Shown: positions 7,691 through 17,071, numbered from the stretch's first letter. The stretch is 64,000 nt of DNA from Terracoccus luteus (GCF_003635045.1 NZ_RBXT01000001.1:3038001-3102000); one strand, 5' to 3'. Program-made: numbers and translations. Notes: generated by a model not told the origin, from the letters alone.

Positions 7691-8766
7691 CAGAGCCGTC
7701 CGCGCACCGGCGTCCGCTCCACCGGGTCGCCGCCGTCGGGCATCGTCATCTCGGCCCGCACCCCGAGCAGCCGCACCTCCCGCGCCGGGTCGAGCCGACC
7801 GGCCAGGTCGAGCGCGGCGGCGACGACGACCTCGCGGTCGGCCGTCGGCGCGGTCAGCTTCCTCGCCTTGGTCTGGGTGAAGAAGGGCGCGTAGCGCACC
7901 TTGAGCGTCACCCGCACGACGGGCCGGCCCTCGGCCGCCGTGTCGTCGAACGCCGCGTTCGCGAGGACGGCGACGGCATCCGCCACCTCCTGCGGCGTGG
8001 TGAGGTTGTGCTGGTACGTCGTCTCACGGCTGTGCCCCCGGGCGACCCACGGCGTGTCGTCGACGACCGCGGAGCCGATGCCCTTGCCCAGCCGGCCGTA
8101 CCAGACGCCCATGCGCGGCCCGAACTCACCGACGAGCAAGGCCTCGTCGGCCTCAGCCAGCTGCGTGACCGTCTCGATGCCGTGGGCCGCCAGCCGCTTC
8201 GACACCCTGGCGCCGACCCCCCACAGCTCGACGGTGGCGCGGTGGCCCATGACGTCGGACCAGGTGGCCCGCGTCAGGCGGAAGACGCCGCGCGGCTTGC
8301 CGAACGTCGTCGCGATCTTGGCCCGCACCTTGTTGTCACCGATGCCGACCGAGCAGTGCAGGTCGGTCGCCTCGAGCACGGCCGCCTGGGCCCGGCGCGC
8401 GAAGCCCTCCGGGTCGTCGGTGGTGACGCCGAGAAAAGCCTCGTCCCAGCCGAGCACCTCGACGACGGCGCCGGTGCCGCGCAACGCCTCCATGACCCGC
8501 TCGGAGGCCTCGGTGTAGGCGGGCGCGTCGACGGGCAGGAGGACGGCGTCGGGCACCTTGCGCGCGGCGAGCCGCAGCGGCATCCCCGAACCCACCCCGA
8601 ACGCCCGCGCCTCGTACGACGCCGTCGACACGACGGCCCGCTCGGTCGGGTCGCCCCGGCCGCCGACGATGACGGGCCGACCGGCCAGCTCGGGGCGTCG
8701 CAGCACCTCGACCGCCGCGATGAACTGGTCGAGGTCGACGTGCAGGACCCATCGCCCGGCCTCCAT
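7690..8766 (-). CDS. dinB: DNA polymerase IV (Y-family, translesion)
   Basis: The protein has 358 residues from the ATG at 8766. It has the catalytic Y-family motifs HVDLDQFIAAVE (metal ligand Asp11) and GWDEAFLGV (Asp108, Glu109), then the helix-hairpin-helix region LWGVGARVSKRLAAHGIETV. The usual SLDE is GWDE here, as in the actinobacterial DinB2/DinB3-like subgroup. It copies past damaged bases at low fidelity. No clear LexA box was found upstream. It converges with hsp20, with the tandem array between them. Confidence 0.9.
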   Translation of the reverse strand: MEAGRWVLHVDLDQFIAAVEVLRRPELAGRPVIVGGRGDPTERAVVSTASYEARAFGVGSGMPLRLAARKVPDAVLLPVDAPAYTEASERVMEALRGTGAVVEVLGWDEAFLGVTTDDPEGFARRAQAAVLEATDLHCSVGIGDNKVRAKIATTFGKPRGVFRLTRATWSDVMGHRATVELWGVGARVSKRLAAHGIETVTQLAEADEALLVGEFGPRMGVWYGRLGKGIGSAVVDDTPWVARGHSRETTYQHNLTTPQEVADAVAVLANAAFDDTAAEGRPVVRVTLKVRYAPFFTQTKARKLTAPTADREVVVAAALDLAGRLDPAREVRLLGVRAEMTMPDGGDPVERTPVRGRL

Positions 8767-8863
8767 GGACCCAGTGTGACCGACGGGTCCGACACCGCGG
8801 GCGCCGAAACACGCCGAACAAGAGGAGCGCCACGACGCGTCCGGACGCCGGTGGGCCGGCCCG

Positions 8864-9148
8864 TCAGCGCACGGGTCGGCGCGCCACCCCTCCCGAGGGG
8901 CTCCGCCGGACGGCATCCTGCTCCTCGGCGGCGACGAGCACCCCGCGGTAGACGAGCAGGGCGGCGAACGCGGTCGTCGCGAAGGCGAGCACGGTGAGCG
9001 GGAGGGCGTCGTGCGACCCCCAGACCTCCGACCGCAGCAGGTGCAGCAGCGCGCTGACGAGGCCGACGGCCGCGGCCACGACGAACCACACGACGGTCGC
9101 CCGCGTCTGAGCGGACCCGGTCTCCTGCACGGCGCTCCCCTGCGTCAC
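8864..9148 (-). CDS. Small two-helix membrane protein of unknown function
   Basis: The protein has 94 residues. Two hydrophobic segments (about residues 18-38 and 49-71) are followed by a charged, Arg-rich tail. I do not recognise a family. It lies upstream of dinB on the same strand with a 97-base gap and points away from the next gene. Confidence 0.6.
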   Translation of the reverse strand: MTQGSAVQETGSAQTRATVVWFVVAAAVGLVSALLHLLRSEVWGSHDALPLTVLAFATTAFAALLVYRGVLVAAEEQDAVRRSPSGGVARRPVR

Positions 9149-9230
9149 GTCACCACTGTGGCACCGCGCGACTGCCCCGCCCGCGCGCCGCGCCGTGGGC
9201 GACGCGGGCCCGGCGACCTAGGGTGGGGCC

Positions 9231-9419
9231 ATGTCGCGTCACCTCAAGCTCGGCCTCGGTGCCGCCCTCTTCGTGCTCGGTGCGCTCTGGACGCTGCAGG
9301 GACTCGGTGCGATCGGCGGCAGCGCCATGAGCGGCGTCACCCTCTGGGCGGTGGTCGGGCCCCTCGTCGCGCTCGTCGGGGTCGTGCTCGCCGTGCGGGG
9401 CGTGCGCACCCCCCGGTGA
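9231..9419 (+). CDS. Small two-helix membrane protein, coupled to the glycosyltransferase gene
   Basis: The protein has 62 residues: MSRHLKLGLGAALFVLG begins a first membrane helix and LWAVVGPLVALVGVVLAV a second. Such short proteins are common just before membrane enzymes in actinobacteria. Its stop codon overlaps the GTG of the following glycosyltransferase (GTGA), implying coupled translation. The function is unknown. Confidence 0.7.
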   Translation: MSRHLKLGLGAALFVLGALWTLQGLGAIGGSAMSGVTLWAVVGPLVALVGVVLAVRGVRTPR

Positions 9420-10897
9420 GCGACCCGCCGGCGCTCCCCCGCCTGGCCGGCGGACCCGTCGGCTCCGCCCTCGCCGCCCTCGCGGTCGCCCTGACCGTGG
9501 CCGGCGACCGCTACGGCTGGTTCCGCGACGAGCTGTACTTCCGGCTGCTGCCGCCCCGCCTCGCCTACGTTGACCAGCCGCCGTTCACGCCGCTGCTCGT
9601 GCGCGGGATGTCGGCCGTCGTCGACGAGGTGTGGGCCGTGCGGCTGCCCGCCACCGCGGCCGCCGTCCTGGCCGTGCTGCTCGTCGCCCTGCTGACCCGT
9701 GAGGTGGGCGGGGGGCGCCTCGCGCAGGGCCTGGCCGCGTGGGGCTACGCCTTCGCCGCCATCCCGGTCGCCTTCGGGCACACGGCCATCACCGCGGGGT
9801 GGGACGTCGTCGCGTGGCTCACCGTCGCGCTGCTCGTCGTGCGGGCCGTGCTGCGCGACCGGCCCCGCCTCTGGGTGTGGGCCGGCGTCGTCGTCGGGCT
9901 CGCCTGCTGGAACAAGCTGCTCGTGCCGCTGCTGCTCGCCTCGCTGGCGGTGGGACTGCTCGTGTGCGGCCCTCGCCGGCTGCCGTGGCGCCACGTGCTG
10001 CTCGGCGCCGGGCTGGCCGCCGTGGTCGCCGCCCCGCAGCTGCTGTACCAGGCGACGAACGACTGGCCCCAGCTCGGCATGGCCCGGGCGCTCTCGGCGC
10101 AGAGCGGGTCGGCCAACCGGGTCCTGCTGGTCCCCTTCCTGCTCGTGCTGCTCGGGCCGGTGCTCGTCCCGGTGTGGGTAGCCGGCGTGGTGTCGCTGCT
10201 GCGCCGGCCGGACCTTCGACCGCTGCGTTTCCTCGCCGTCGCGGTCGTGGCCTCCGTGGCCCTCGTCGGCCTCGGCTCCGGCTCGCCGTACTACGTGCTC
10301 GGTCTCCTCGCCGCGGCGTACGCCGTCGGCTGCGTCCCCGTCGCGCGGTGGCTCACGTCGCGCCCCGACGGCGTCCGGCGCCGCGAGGGGCTGCGGGCCG
10401 TGGCCGCCAACGGTCTCGTCGGCGCGGTCGTCGGCCTGCCCGTGCTGCCCCTGGCCGTCGTCGCCGCGACCCCGGTGCCACAGGTCAACGTGGGCCTGCA
10501 GGGGTCGGTCGGCTGGCCGGAGTACGTCGACCAGGTCGCCGCGGTCGTCACCGCCCTCGACCCCACCGAGCGCGCCGGCGCGGGCATCGTCACCTCGACC
10601 TTCGGCGAGGCCGGTGCCGTCGACCGCTTCGGCCGTCCGCTCGGGCTCCCGGCCCCGGCCAGCGGCCACAACGCCCTCGCGGACGTCACCGCGCCGCCCG
10701 ACGGGCGGGTCACCCTCGTCGTCGTGGGCGACCGGGCGCTCGCGGTCGCTCGCGGCAACGCCACGTGCACCGTCGTCAGCCGGCTCGACCATGGCCTCGG
10801 CGTCGACGGCCCCGAGCAGGGCCAGCCCGTCGCCGTGTGTCGTGACCCGGCGCAGGCGTGGACGGCAGTGTGGCCCCGGTTCCGCTACCTCGGCTGA
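9416..10897 (+). CDS. ArnT/PMT-like membrane glycosyltransferase
   Basis: The protein has 493 residues from the overlapping GTG. It has about ten transmembrane helices. Motif FRDELYF lies in the first extracellular loop, with the acidic residues expected of GT-C enzymes, and DQPPFTPLL is the second hallmark of the family. These enzymes transfer a sugar from a polyprenyl-phosphate donor to an acceptor at the outer face of the membrane. Donor and acceptor are unknown. The 3' end overlaps the end of the convergent acylase gene by 13 bases. Confidence 0.82.
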   Translation: MSDPPALPRLAGGPVGSALAALAVALTVAGDRYGWFRDELYFRLLPPRLAYVDQPPFTPLLVRGMSAVVDEVWAVRLPATAAAVLAVLLVALLTREVGGGRLAQGLAAWGYAFAAIPVAFGHTAITAGWDVVAWLTVALLVVRAVLRDRPRLWVWAGVVVGLACWNKLLVPLLLASLAVGLLVCGPRRLPWRHVLLGAGLAAVVAAPQLLYQATNDWPQLGMARALSAQSGSANRVLLVPFLLVLLGPVLVPVWVAGVVSLLRRPDLRPLRFLAVAVVASVALVGLGSGSPYYVLGLLAAAYAVGCVPVARWLTSRPDGVRRREGLRAVAANGLVGAVVGLPVLPLAVVAATPVPQVNVGLQGSVGWPEYVDQVAAVVTALDPTERAGAGIVTSTFGEAGAVDRFGRPLGLPAPASGHNALADVTAPPDGRVTLVVVGDRALAVARGNATCTVVSRLDHGLGVDGPEQGQPVAVCRDPAQAWTAVWPRFRYLG

Positions 10898-13023
10898 GCG
10901 CCGGCAGCGCCCTCACCGAGGCCGCCGCCGACCGCCCCGAGCCGCACGGCCACCCACGCGTCGAGCTGGTCGAAGGCGTGCGGGTCGGTGCTCTCGACTG
11001 TGGAGCAGGCGGAGCCGAACGGCACGGTCCACCCGCTCGCGGCGACGTCGCCCACCTGCCAGGCGTAGCGCGCGACCGGGCCGACGAGGCACGCGTCGTC
11101 GACGCCCGGTCCGCTGCTCGCGGCGAGCACGCACCCCCGGTCGCCGGCGACGGCCACGTCGGGTGGCGCCGGGGCGCCGGGCCGTCCCGAGAGGGCGTGC
11201 ACGGGCCGCAGCCGGTGGGTCTCCCCCCACGTGGTCGGGGCGGTCGAGGTGTCGTGGACCTGGGCCGCGACGGCCTCGAGCGCGGCCCGGACCCCGTCTC
11301 CGACCCGGATGCCGTACCGCTCGTCGGTGCCCGCGAGCCGGGCCAGCGTGGGCCAGGCCGCCCCCACCTGCACCGTGACGTCGACCCAGGGGAGGAAGAG
11401 GGGTGACCAGCCCGTCGGCTCGTGCAGCGGCGCCAGCACCGGGTGCCCCGCCACCCACCGGACGAAGGCATGGCGCCACGTCGCGAAGAGCGCGGCGCCG
11501 GCGCTGCCGGGGTCGCTGTGGCCGTCCCAGGCGAGCAGCCGCCGGCGCACCCCGGCCGCCGCGGGTGACAGGGCGGACTCCTCGACGGCGCCGACGAGCT
11601 CGGCCATCGGGGCGGCCTGCCCGTTGAGGGTGTCGGCGTGGATCGCGGCGCAGTCGTCGACGGTGAGGCCGGTGCGGTCGCCGACGAGCTCGCGGATGCG
11701 GCGGGCCCGGAAGGGGGTGGCGTAGTCGACCCCGAGGCCGCCGCCGCTCGCCCGGTCGTTGGCGCTCACCATGACGTCGTCGACGACGCCGACCTGCCGC
11801 TCGGCCCAGCCCGGTTGCCAGGCGCGCTCGGGGTCCCAGGCCGGCACGGGCAGGTACCGGTTGCGCTCGGGGCGGACCGGCACCCGGCCCGCGAGCAGGT
11901 GCCGCACGTCGCCGTCGACGTCGGCGACGAGGGCGCTGTTGACCGGCTCGACCCAGCGGTCCAGGGCCGCCACGACATCGGCCGTCGAGCGGGCCCGCAG
12001 CAGCGGCAGCAGGGCCGCGAAGCCGAGGTCCGCCCCGGTCTGCGTCGGCGTGCGCAGGCTGTGGGTCGCGCCCGTCTCGTCGTCGAGACCGGTGACGACG
12101 GGTCCGCGGGGCGTGACGACCACGCTCACCTCGACCGGCGGGCCGCCTCGCACCGCGACGGTCTCCGTCGTGGAGTGGGCCGCCTGCCAGCCCGCGGGAC
12201 CGCGGGCCTCGAGCCCACCGGCATCCGAGGGGCGGAGCTGTTCGAGGGTGAGGTCCTGGTAGTCGGCCATCGCGTTGGTGATGCCCCAGGCGACGGTGCC
12301 GGCGTGCGCGAAGTGCTGCACGCCGGGCACCCCGGGGAAGGTGAAGCCGACGACGTCGACGCCGGGGCACGCGAGGCCGACCTGCTGGTAGCAGCTCGGC
12401 AGGTCGATGGTGCGGTGCGGGTCGCCGGCCACGATGGGCCGCCCGCTCGCCGTGCGGTGGCCGCCGACGACCCAGGCGTTGCTGCCCGCCGCGTGCACCC
12501 CCTCGGTGGCGAAGAGCGGCAGCCAGGGCTCGCCCAGCCGCTCGACGACGGTCGACGCGAACAGCTTGCCCGGGAAGGTGCCGAAGAGCAGGTGGATGCC
12601 CCAGAAGATCCCGAGCGGCGTCCACGGGGCCCACGGTCGCGGCCGGTCGGCGAGCGCCTGCAGCCCGAGCAGGCGCATCTCGGTCGAGCGTGAAAGACCT
12701 TGCGACAGAGTCGAGTTCACCCCGTCGACGTACGCCTCGACGAACTCCCTCGTCTCGTCGTCGAGCCCCTCGAAGCAGCGCCGGGCGGTGTGCTCGAGGC
12801 GCACCTGCCGCGCGAACCGGTCCCAGGCCAGCCCCGACGGACCCTCGTGCTCGGCGACCCGACCCTCCATCCGCCACCGGTGGTGCTCGAGCTGCCAGGC
12901 GCGGTCACGGGCCGCCGTCTCACCCTGCAGCCGCGCCAGCGAGACGACGTCGTCGGCCCAGAGGTGCGCGACGCCCAGGGCGTCGCGGCGCACCGCCGGG
13001 CGGGAGGAGCCGGAGGCCGTCAC
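10885..13023 (-). CDS. Penicillin acylase family (Ntn-hydrolase) protein
   Basis: The protein has 712 residues from a GTG that overlaps the upstream stop (GTGA). The autoprocessing site is visible: GSNAWVVGGHRTASGRPIVAGDPH, with predicted nucleophile Ser181 exposed after cleavage. The alpha chain precedes it and the long beta chain follows. No signal peptide is evident, so it may be cytoplasmic. Family members hydrolyse beta-lactam side chains, acyl-homoserine lactones or other amides; which one cannot be read here. It is last in a minus-strand run beginning near 14969. Confidence 0.9.
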   Translation of the reverse strand: MTASGSSRPAVRRDALGVAHLWADDVVSLARLQGETAARDRAWQLEHHRWRMEGRVAEHEGPSGLAWDRFARQVRLEHTARRCFEGLDDETREFVEAYVDGVNSTLSQGLSRSTEMRLLGLQALADRPRPWAPWTPLGIFWGIHLLFGTFPGKLFASTVVERLGEPWLPLFATEGVHAAGSNAWVVGGHRTASGRPIVAGDPHRTIDLPSCYQQVGLACPGVDVVGFTFPGVPGVQHFAHAGTVAWGITNAMADYQDLTLEQLRPSDAGGLEARGPAGWQAAHSTTETVAVRGGPPVEVSVVVTPRGPVVTGLDDETGATHSLRTPTQTGADLGFAALLPLLRARSTADVVAALDRWVEPVNSALVADVDGDVRHLLAGRVPVRPERNRYLPVPAWDPERAWQPGWAERQVGVVDDVMVSANDRASGGGLGVDYATPFRARRIRELVGDRTGLTVDDCAAIHADTLNGQAAPMAELVGAVEESALSPAAAGVRRRLLAWDGHSDPGSAGAALFATWRHAFVRWVAGHPVLAPLHEPTGWSPLFLPWVDVTVQVGAAWPTLARLAGTDERYGIRVGDGVRAALEAVAAQVHDTSTAPTTWGETHRLRPVHALSGRPGAPAPPDVAVAGDRGCVLAASSGPGVDDACLVGPVARYAWQVGDVAASGWTVPFGSACSTVESTDPHAFDQLDAWVAVRLGAVGGGLGEGAAGAQPR

Positions 13024-13427
13024 TCGGCCTCGCGCAGCTTTCCCCAGCCGTGCCAGCGTTCGACCTCGACGACGGCCGTGACGCGTGGCCGGTCGCGCAC
13101 CGCGTACGGACGACCGGTGTAGTGCGTCGCGATGCGGTCGATGTCGACGAGACCCTCGTCGTCGGTGAGAGAGACGACCCGGCCCTGCAGGCTCACGTGG
13201 GTGATCCAGTCGGCCGGGTCCATGGCGCTGAGGCTCACCCGCGGGTCACGGCGCAGGTGCTGCAGACGGACGCGACCGGCATCCATGTTGAGCACGACGT
13301 GGCCGTCCTCGAAGAGGTACCACGTCGGCACCGAGACGGGCGCGCCGTCCTTGCGCAGCGTGCTGACGGTCGCGTAGTTCGGTCGCGCGAGGAACTCCGC
13401 GACCTCGGGGGGCAGGTCGGTGGGCAT
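13020..13427 (-). CDS. PPOX-class F420-dependent or FMN-binding oxidoreductase
   Basis: The protein has 135 residues from the ATG at 13427. The split-barrel flavin/F420-binding fold is recognisable from NYATVSTLRKDGAPVSVPTWYLFEDGHVVLNM and RDPRVSLSAMDP. It belongs to the pyridoxamine-5'-phosphate-oxidase-like superfamily common in actinobacteria, usually using F420H2 to reduce unidentified substrates. It sits between NUDIX and acylase genes with a 13-base gap and a 4-base overlap, so they are probably co-transcribed. Confidence 0.85.
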   Translation of the reverse strand: MPTDLPPEVAEFLARPNYATVSTLRKDGAPVSVPTWYLFEDGHVVLNMDAGRVRLQHLRRDPRVSLSAMDPADWITHVSLQGRVVSLTDDEGLVDIDRIATHYTGRPYAVRDRPRVTAVVEVERWHGWGKLREAE

Positions 13428-13440
13428 GCCCACCACTCTG

Positions 13441-13914
13441 TCACCACCGACCCTCGGACGCCTCGGACGCCTCGAGCGCCTGGACGAGCGCAGCCCGCGA
13501 GGGGGGGTGCGGCGCGGGCGGGAGCCGCCCGAGCGCGAACCACGCCAGCCCGTCGTGCTCCTCGGGCGCGGCGTTGGTCGGCGTGCCGTGCCACCGCGGC
13601 ACGATCCACGGGCTGAGCAGCACCGGTGCACCGGCCGGCTGCACCCGCCAGTGGCCGAGGTGCGTGGGGCCACCCTCCTGCCGCGTCTCGACGCGGATGC
13701 CGAGCTCTTCGCGCAGCTCGCGCGCGAGGGCCTCCCGCTCGCTCTCGCCGGGTTCGACGACGCCGCCCGGCAGGTCCCACACGTCGGGGAAGGCCGCCTT
13801 GTCGGGCCGCCGGTGCACGAGCAGCAGGCGGTGGTCGGCGACGAGGGCACCGAGCACGACGACGAGCGGACCGGCATCCGTCGGTGGTGGTGGCGGCGGC
13901 TCGGCGGTCGGCAC
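13441..13914 (-). CDS. NUDIX hydrolase
   Basis: The protein has 157 residues from a GTG. The Nudix box GGVVEPGESEREALARELRE continues into ELGI with all catalytic glutamates present. It hydrolyses a nucleoside diphosphate linked to another group; the Pro-rich N-terminus and HRRPDKAAFPDVWDLPGG resemble MutT-like or ADP-ribose-type enzymes. The substrate cannot be assigned. It is followed 13 bases later by the PPOX gene and preceded 10 bases earlier by a hypothetical gene. Confidence 0.88.
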   Translation of the reverse strand: MPTAEPPPPPPTDAGPLVVVLGALVADHRLLLVHRRPDKAAFPDVWDLPGGVVEPGESEREALARELREELGIRVETRQEGGPTHLGHWRVQPAGAPVLLSPWIVPRWHGTPTNAAPEEHDGLAWFALGRLPPAPHPPSRAALVQALEASEASEGRW

Positions 13915-13924
13915 GGGACGCGGC

Positions 13925-14365
13925 TCAGGCGCGGCCGGTGTACCGACGCTCGATCTCGCGGAAGAAGGCGTTCGACAGGCGGCGGTACGAGCTCGCGGTG
14001 AGCCGGACGGTCTCGCCCTCGCGCAGACCCAGCTCTGCGTGCCGCGCCCCGGCCGGTGCGGGGAGCACGGCGCCGCCGTTCTGCATGAGCGAGGCCGCGA
14101 GCAGGCGCACCTCGGCGAGGACGCCGCCGGGGCTCGCCTCGAGGTCGGGGTCGCGGTGCACGAAGTAGCCCTCGAGCACGAGGAGCATGTTGTTGAAGAA
14201 CTCGGTCTCGAGCGAGTCCAGGGCGTTGGCGACCTCGCCGTTGGGGTCGTCGTCGTCGTGGCCCCGCACGCTGACGAGGAGCGAGTGGAACATCGCCGCC
14301 TGCGACTCGTCGCGCGCCCGGCACGAGTCGACGTAGTCCTGCTCGTACCTCTTCACCCCGCCCAT
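13925..14365 (-). CDS. Conserved-looking hypothetical protein, 146 residues
   Basis: I do not recognise this family. The protein is soluble, acidic in the middle (VRGHDDDDPNGEV) and helical, with LETEFFNNMLLVLEGYFVHRDPD and a C-terminal RLSNAFFREIERRYTG. Its tight spacing to the NUDIX (10 bases) and GNAT (4 bases) genes supports a genuine operon member. Confidence 0.7.
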   Translation of the reverse strand: MGGVKRYEQDYVDSCRARDESQAAMFHSLLVSVRGHDDDDPNGEVANALDSLETEFFNNMLLVLEGYFVHRDPDLEASPGGVLAEVRLLAASLMQNGGAVLPAPAGARHAELGLREGETVRLTASSYRRLSNAFFREIERRYTGRA

Positions 14366-14369
14366 CGCC

Positions 14370-14969
14370 TCAGCCTAACGACCGCGCCGCCCACCCGTCG
14401 GCGGTGACCTCGTAGCGCAGCCCGCCCTGCTCGGCGCCCTCGACGTCGAGCATGTCGTCGGGGGTCTCGAGCCGCTCAGTGACGGACAGGCCGAGCTTCT
14501 CCAGCACCCGCTGGGAGCGCAGGTTCAGCGCCATCGTCTCGGCCCAGACGAGCCGGACGTCGAGCTCGGTGAACGCCTGGTGCAGCAGCGCCGCCGACCC
14601 CTCGGTCGCGTAGCCCGCACCCCACGCCGACCGGCGCAGGCGGTAGCCGAGCTCGGCCTCCGACGTCGGGCCCGACGGCTCCGGCCGCAGCACGAACCAG
14701 CCCACGAACGAGCCCGAGTCGCGCTCGTGCGCCGCGAAGACACCGAAGCGACCGTCCCAGCGCTCGTAGGCGGCGAGGATTCCGGGCAGCTGGCGCTCGC
14801 GCACCACCTCGGCGGGGGTGGGCCGGCCCCCGGTGATGAACCGGGTCACCGCGGGGTCGGCGTCGAGACCGACGAGCAGGTCGGCGTCGTCGGCCGTGAA
14901 GCGCCGCAGCACGAGGCGGTCGGTCGTCAGGTACGTCTGCCCCGTGTGGTGCTCCCCTGGCCGTGTCAC
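14370..14969 (-). CDS. RimJ/RimL-type GNAT N-acetyltransferase
   Basis: The protein has 199 residues from the GTG at 14969; a GTG at 15005 is possible but adds a basic tail outside the fold. Family features are LTTDRLVLRRFTADDAD at the start, acetyl-CoA motif LRRSAWGAGYATEGSAALL and NLRSQRVLEKLGL. It probably acetylates a protein N-terminus, amino acid or small amine. It is first gene of a run of five minus-strand genes ending at the acylase. Confidence 0.82.
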   Translation of the reverse strand: MTRPGEHHTGQTYLTTDRLVLRRFTADDADLLVGLDADPAVTRFITGGRPTPAEVVRERQLPGILAAYERWDGRFGVFAAHERDSGSFVGWFVLRPEPSGPTSEAELGYRLRRSAWGAGYATEGSAALLHQAFTELDVRLVWAETMALNLRSQRVLEKLGLSVTERLETPDDMLDVEGAEQGGLRYEVTADGWAARSLG

Positions 14970-15112
14970 GGCTCGATCATGGCGTGGCCGGCGGTCGCCG
15001 GCCACGGGTTTTCGACGGTGCGCGGCCGGATGCCGGGCCGCTGCGGCCGGCGCGTCGACGTCCTCCGTGACGCGCCACGGTGGGTGGCCACCCGACTCGC
15101 TACCGTGGGCGC

Positions 15113-15508
15113 ATGGTGCGGGGTGAACGCAACGTCCTCGGAGGGCCGCTCGAGCCGTGCGGCACCGACCCCCTCACCGGGTTCTACCGTGACGGCTGCT
15201 GCACGAGCGGCCCGGAGGACCGTGGCAGCCACACCGTCTGCACGGTCGTGACGACGGAGTTCCTCGAGCACCAGAAGCGGGTCGGCAACGACCTCGCCAC
15301 GCCGCGGCCCGAGTGGCGCTTCCCCGGTCTCGTCGCCGGCGACCGGTGGTGCGTGGTGGCGGCCCGGTGGCTGCAGGCCCAGCAGGACGGCGCCGCGGCT
15401 CCGGTCGTGCTCGCCGCGACGCACGAGCGGGCGCTCGACACCGTGCCGCTGCAGCTGCTCCAGGCCTACGCCGCCGACGTGCCCGACGACCCGAGCTCGC
15501 TGCTCTGA
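15113..15508 (+). CDS. DUF2237 family protein
   Basis: The protein has 131 residues from the ATG at 15113. The family signature is clear: NVLGGPLEPCGTDPLTGFYR, then DGCCTSGPEDRGSHTVC, then a GDRWCVVAARW block. The cluster of conserved cysteines suggests metal binding or redox chemistry, but no biochemical role is established. It is divergent from the preceding GNAT operon. Confidence 0.85.
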   Translation: MVRGERNVLGGPLEPCGTDPLTGFYRDGCCTSGPEDRGSHTVCTVVTTEFLEHQKRVGNDLATPRPEWRFPGLVAGDRWCVVAARWLQAQQDGAAAPVVLAATHERALDTVPLQLLQAYAADVPDDPSSLL

Positions 15509-15576
15509 CGCCCGCCGCGGGTGACAATGGGCGGGCCGGGGCGACAGGGGCCTCGACCGTCGTCTCGGAGGTGCAC

Positions 15577-16467
15577 GTGCGCAGGGGTCTCACACGCGGT
15601 CGGTCGACGACGGGGACGACGACAGGGACGACGACAGGGACGGTGAAGACGGCGGGCGGGCTCGCCCTGGCCGTCGTGCTGACGCTGTCCGCGTGCTCGA
15701 CGGGCTCGACCGGGCAGGACTCGGGCACGACGGGAGCGCAGGTCACCGGCACGGGCGCCACGACGGCATCCGGCTCGACATCGGTGCCGACGACGGCCGG
15801 AACGAGCGGCACGGCCGAAACCACCGGGACGACCGGCGCGACGGGCCAGCCCTCGACGTCGACCGGGCTGCCGGGCACCGGCACGCCGTCGGCCACCGGC
15901 GGGGTCACGACGCCGGGCGCACCCGGAACGCCCACCGTCCCCGGCGGCGGCGCCCAGCTGCCCGTGACGACGGCGCCCTTCGAGCGCACCAGGGCGCTCG
16001 CCGACTACCAGGCCGTCATCGCCGCCGTGGCCGCCATCGACCGGGCCCCGATCACCGGTCCGCAGGCGAGCGCCCAGCTGCAGGCCCTGGCCGACCGCTT
16101 CACCGCCCTCATCGCGACCGGCTCGCCCGACGGCGTCGACGGGCCGAGCTACTACGCCCGCCTCTACTCGTTGCAGCTCTTCACCGCCGCCGCGGCGCGC
16201 GAGGCAGCCTCGGGCTCGCCGCAGGCCACCAACCGCTATGCCCTGCTGCGGCAGGAGACGGGCACCCTGCTCTCGCTCGTCTCCCCGGCGCTCGGCACGA
16301 CGCTGACCCTGCCCGTGCCGGGTGCCCCGGGCGGGGCCACCCCGGGCACGCCCGGGGCGACCACGACGCCCGGCGCCACCGGCCTGCCCGGCGGCACGAG
16401 CACCACCGGGCCGAACGGCATCCTCGGCTCCACCAGCACCACCTCGAGCGCACGCGCCGGCATCTGA
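15577..16467 (+). CDS. Thr/Gly-rich secreted lipoprotein, hypothetical
   Basis: The protein has 296 residues from the GTG at 15577, placed four bases after a GGAGGT site. After a basic N-terminus with a short GTTT repeat, a hydrophobic segment ends at LSAC, giving a probable lipidated cysteine. Then follow about 110 residues of Thr/Gly/Ser/Pro low complexity, a helical domain (ALADYQAVIAAVAAIDRAPI to LRQETGTLLSLVSP) and a collagen-like PGxPG tail. The function is unknown; the low-complexity arms look like cell-wall spacers. Composition makes homology calls risky. Confidence 0.65.
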   Translation: MRRGLTRGRSTTGTTTGTTTGTVKTAGGLALAVVLTLSACSTGSTGQDSGTTGAQVTGTGATTASGSTSVPTTAGTSGTAETTGTTGATGQPSTSTGLPGTGTPSATGGVTTPGAPGTPTVPGGGAQLPVTTAPFERTRALADYQAVIAAVAAIDRAPITGPQASAQLQALADRFTALIATGSPDGVDGPSYYARLYSLQLFTAAAAREAASGSPQATNRYALLRQETGTLLSLVSPALGTTLTLPVPGAPGGATPGTPGATTTPGATGLPGGTSTTGPNGILGSTSTTSSARAGI

Positions 16468-16579
16468 GGCGGCACGTCGACGGGCGACGCGGCGACGCCG
16501 AAGCCGACGGCGGGCGAGCGCACCACCGTCGGCCCGATGAAGTCGCCCGGCGGAGGCACGGCCGTCCCCCGGTCGCGCG

Positions 16580-17029
16580 TCAGGGGACCGAGCGCTCCCG
16601 AAGCGCGGTCATGACGGCGTCGACGCGCCGCCGGCGGGTGGCCTCGGCCTTCGCACCGTCGACCGACAGGGCCAGCCGTGACCGGCGGCTGTGGCTGAGC
16701 GACTCGAAGTACGTGCGGGCGTCCGCGTCGGCGACGAGGGCCTCGTCGAGCTCGGCCGGCAGCTGAACCTCGCGCGGTGCCGCGTCGAGCTCGAGGTCGA
16801 CCTCGTACGTCGACCCGGCGGTCATCCCGCTCTCGGCCCGCCGCTGGCCGCTCACCCCGAGCAGGTAGCGCCCGCCCATGCGGGCGATCGAGGTCCGGAA
16901 CCTGTACCCGTCGACGGTCACGGCGACCTTGGGCCGCCCACCCCCGCCCAGCGCCTCGACGACCGGGTCCGGCACCTCGAAGCCGGTCGTCGTCCCACCC
17001 GTCGCCAGCAGCTCGCCCGTGAACCTCAT
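16580..17029 (-). CDS. DUF1905 / YdeI-OmpD-associated domain protein
   Basis: The protein has 149 residues from the ATG at 17029. The N-terminal half is a DUF1905 barrel (FEVPDPVVEALGGGGRPKVAV, GRYLLGVSGQRRAESGM). The C-terminal half has the YdeI-like helical ending ARTYFESLSHSRRSRL. The pairing is standard for this family, sometimes linked to stress or bacteriocin protection, without a proven reaction. It is divergent from the alarmone synthetase gene, 42 bases apart. Confidence 0.8.
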   Translation of the reverse strand: MRFTGELLATGGTTTGFEVPDPVVEALGGGGRPKVAVTVDGYRFRTSIARMGGRYLLGVSGQRRAESGMTAGSTYEVDLELDAAPREVQLPAELDEALVADADARTYFESLSHSRRSRLALSVDGAKAEATRRRRVDAVMTALRERSVP

Positions 17030-17071
17030 GTCGCGATGATGACAGCCCCGCCCCTCGGGCAGGATGGATTC

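Noticed and set aside
8767-8863. Possible LexA box upstream of dinB
   Set aside because: Only direct-orientation CGAAAC/CGAAC-like pieces are present; the inverted CGAAC-N4-GTTCG arrangement is missing.
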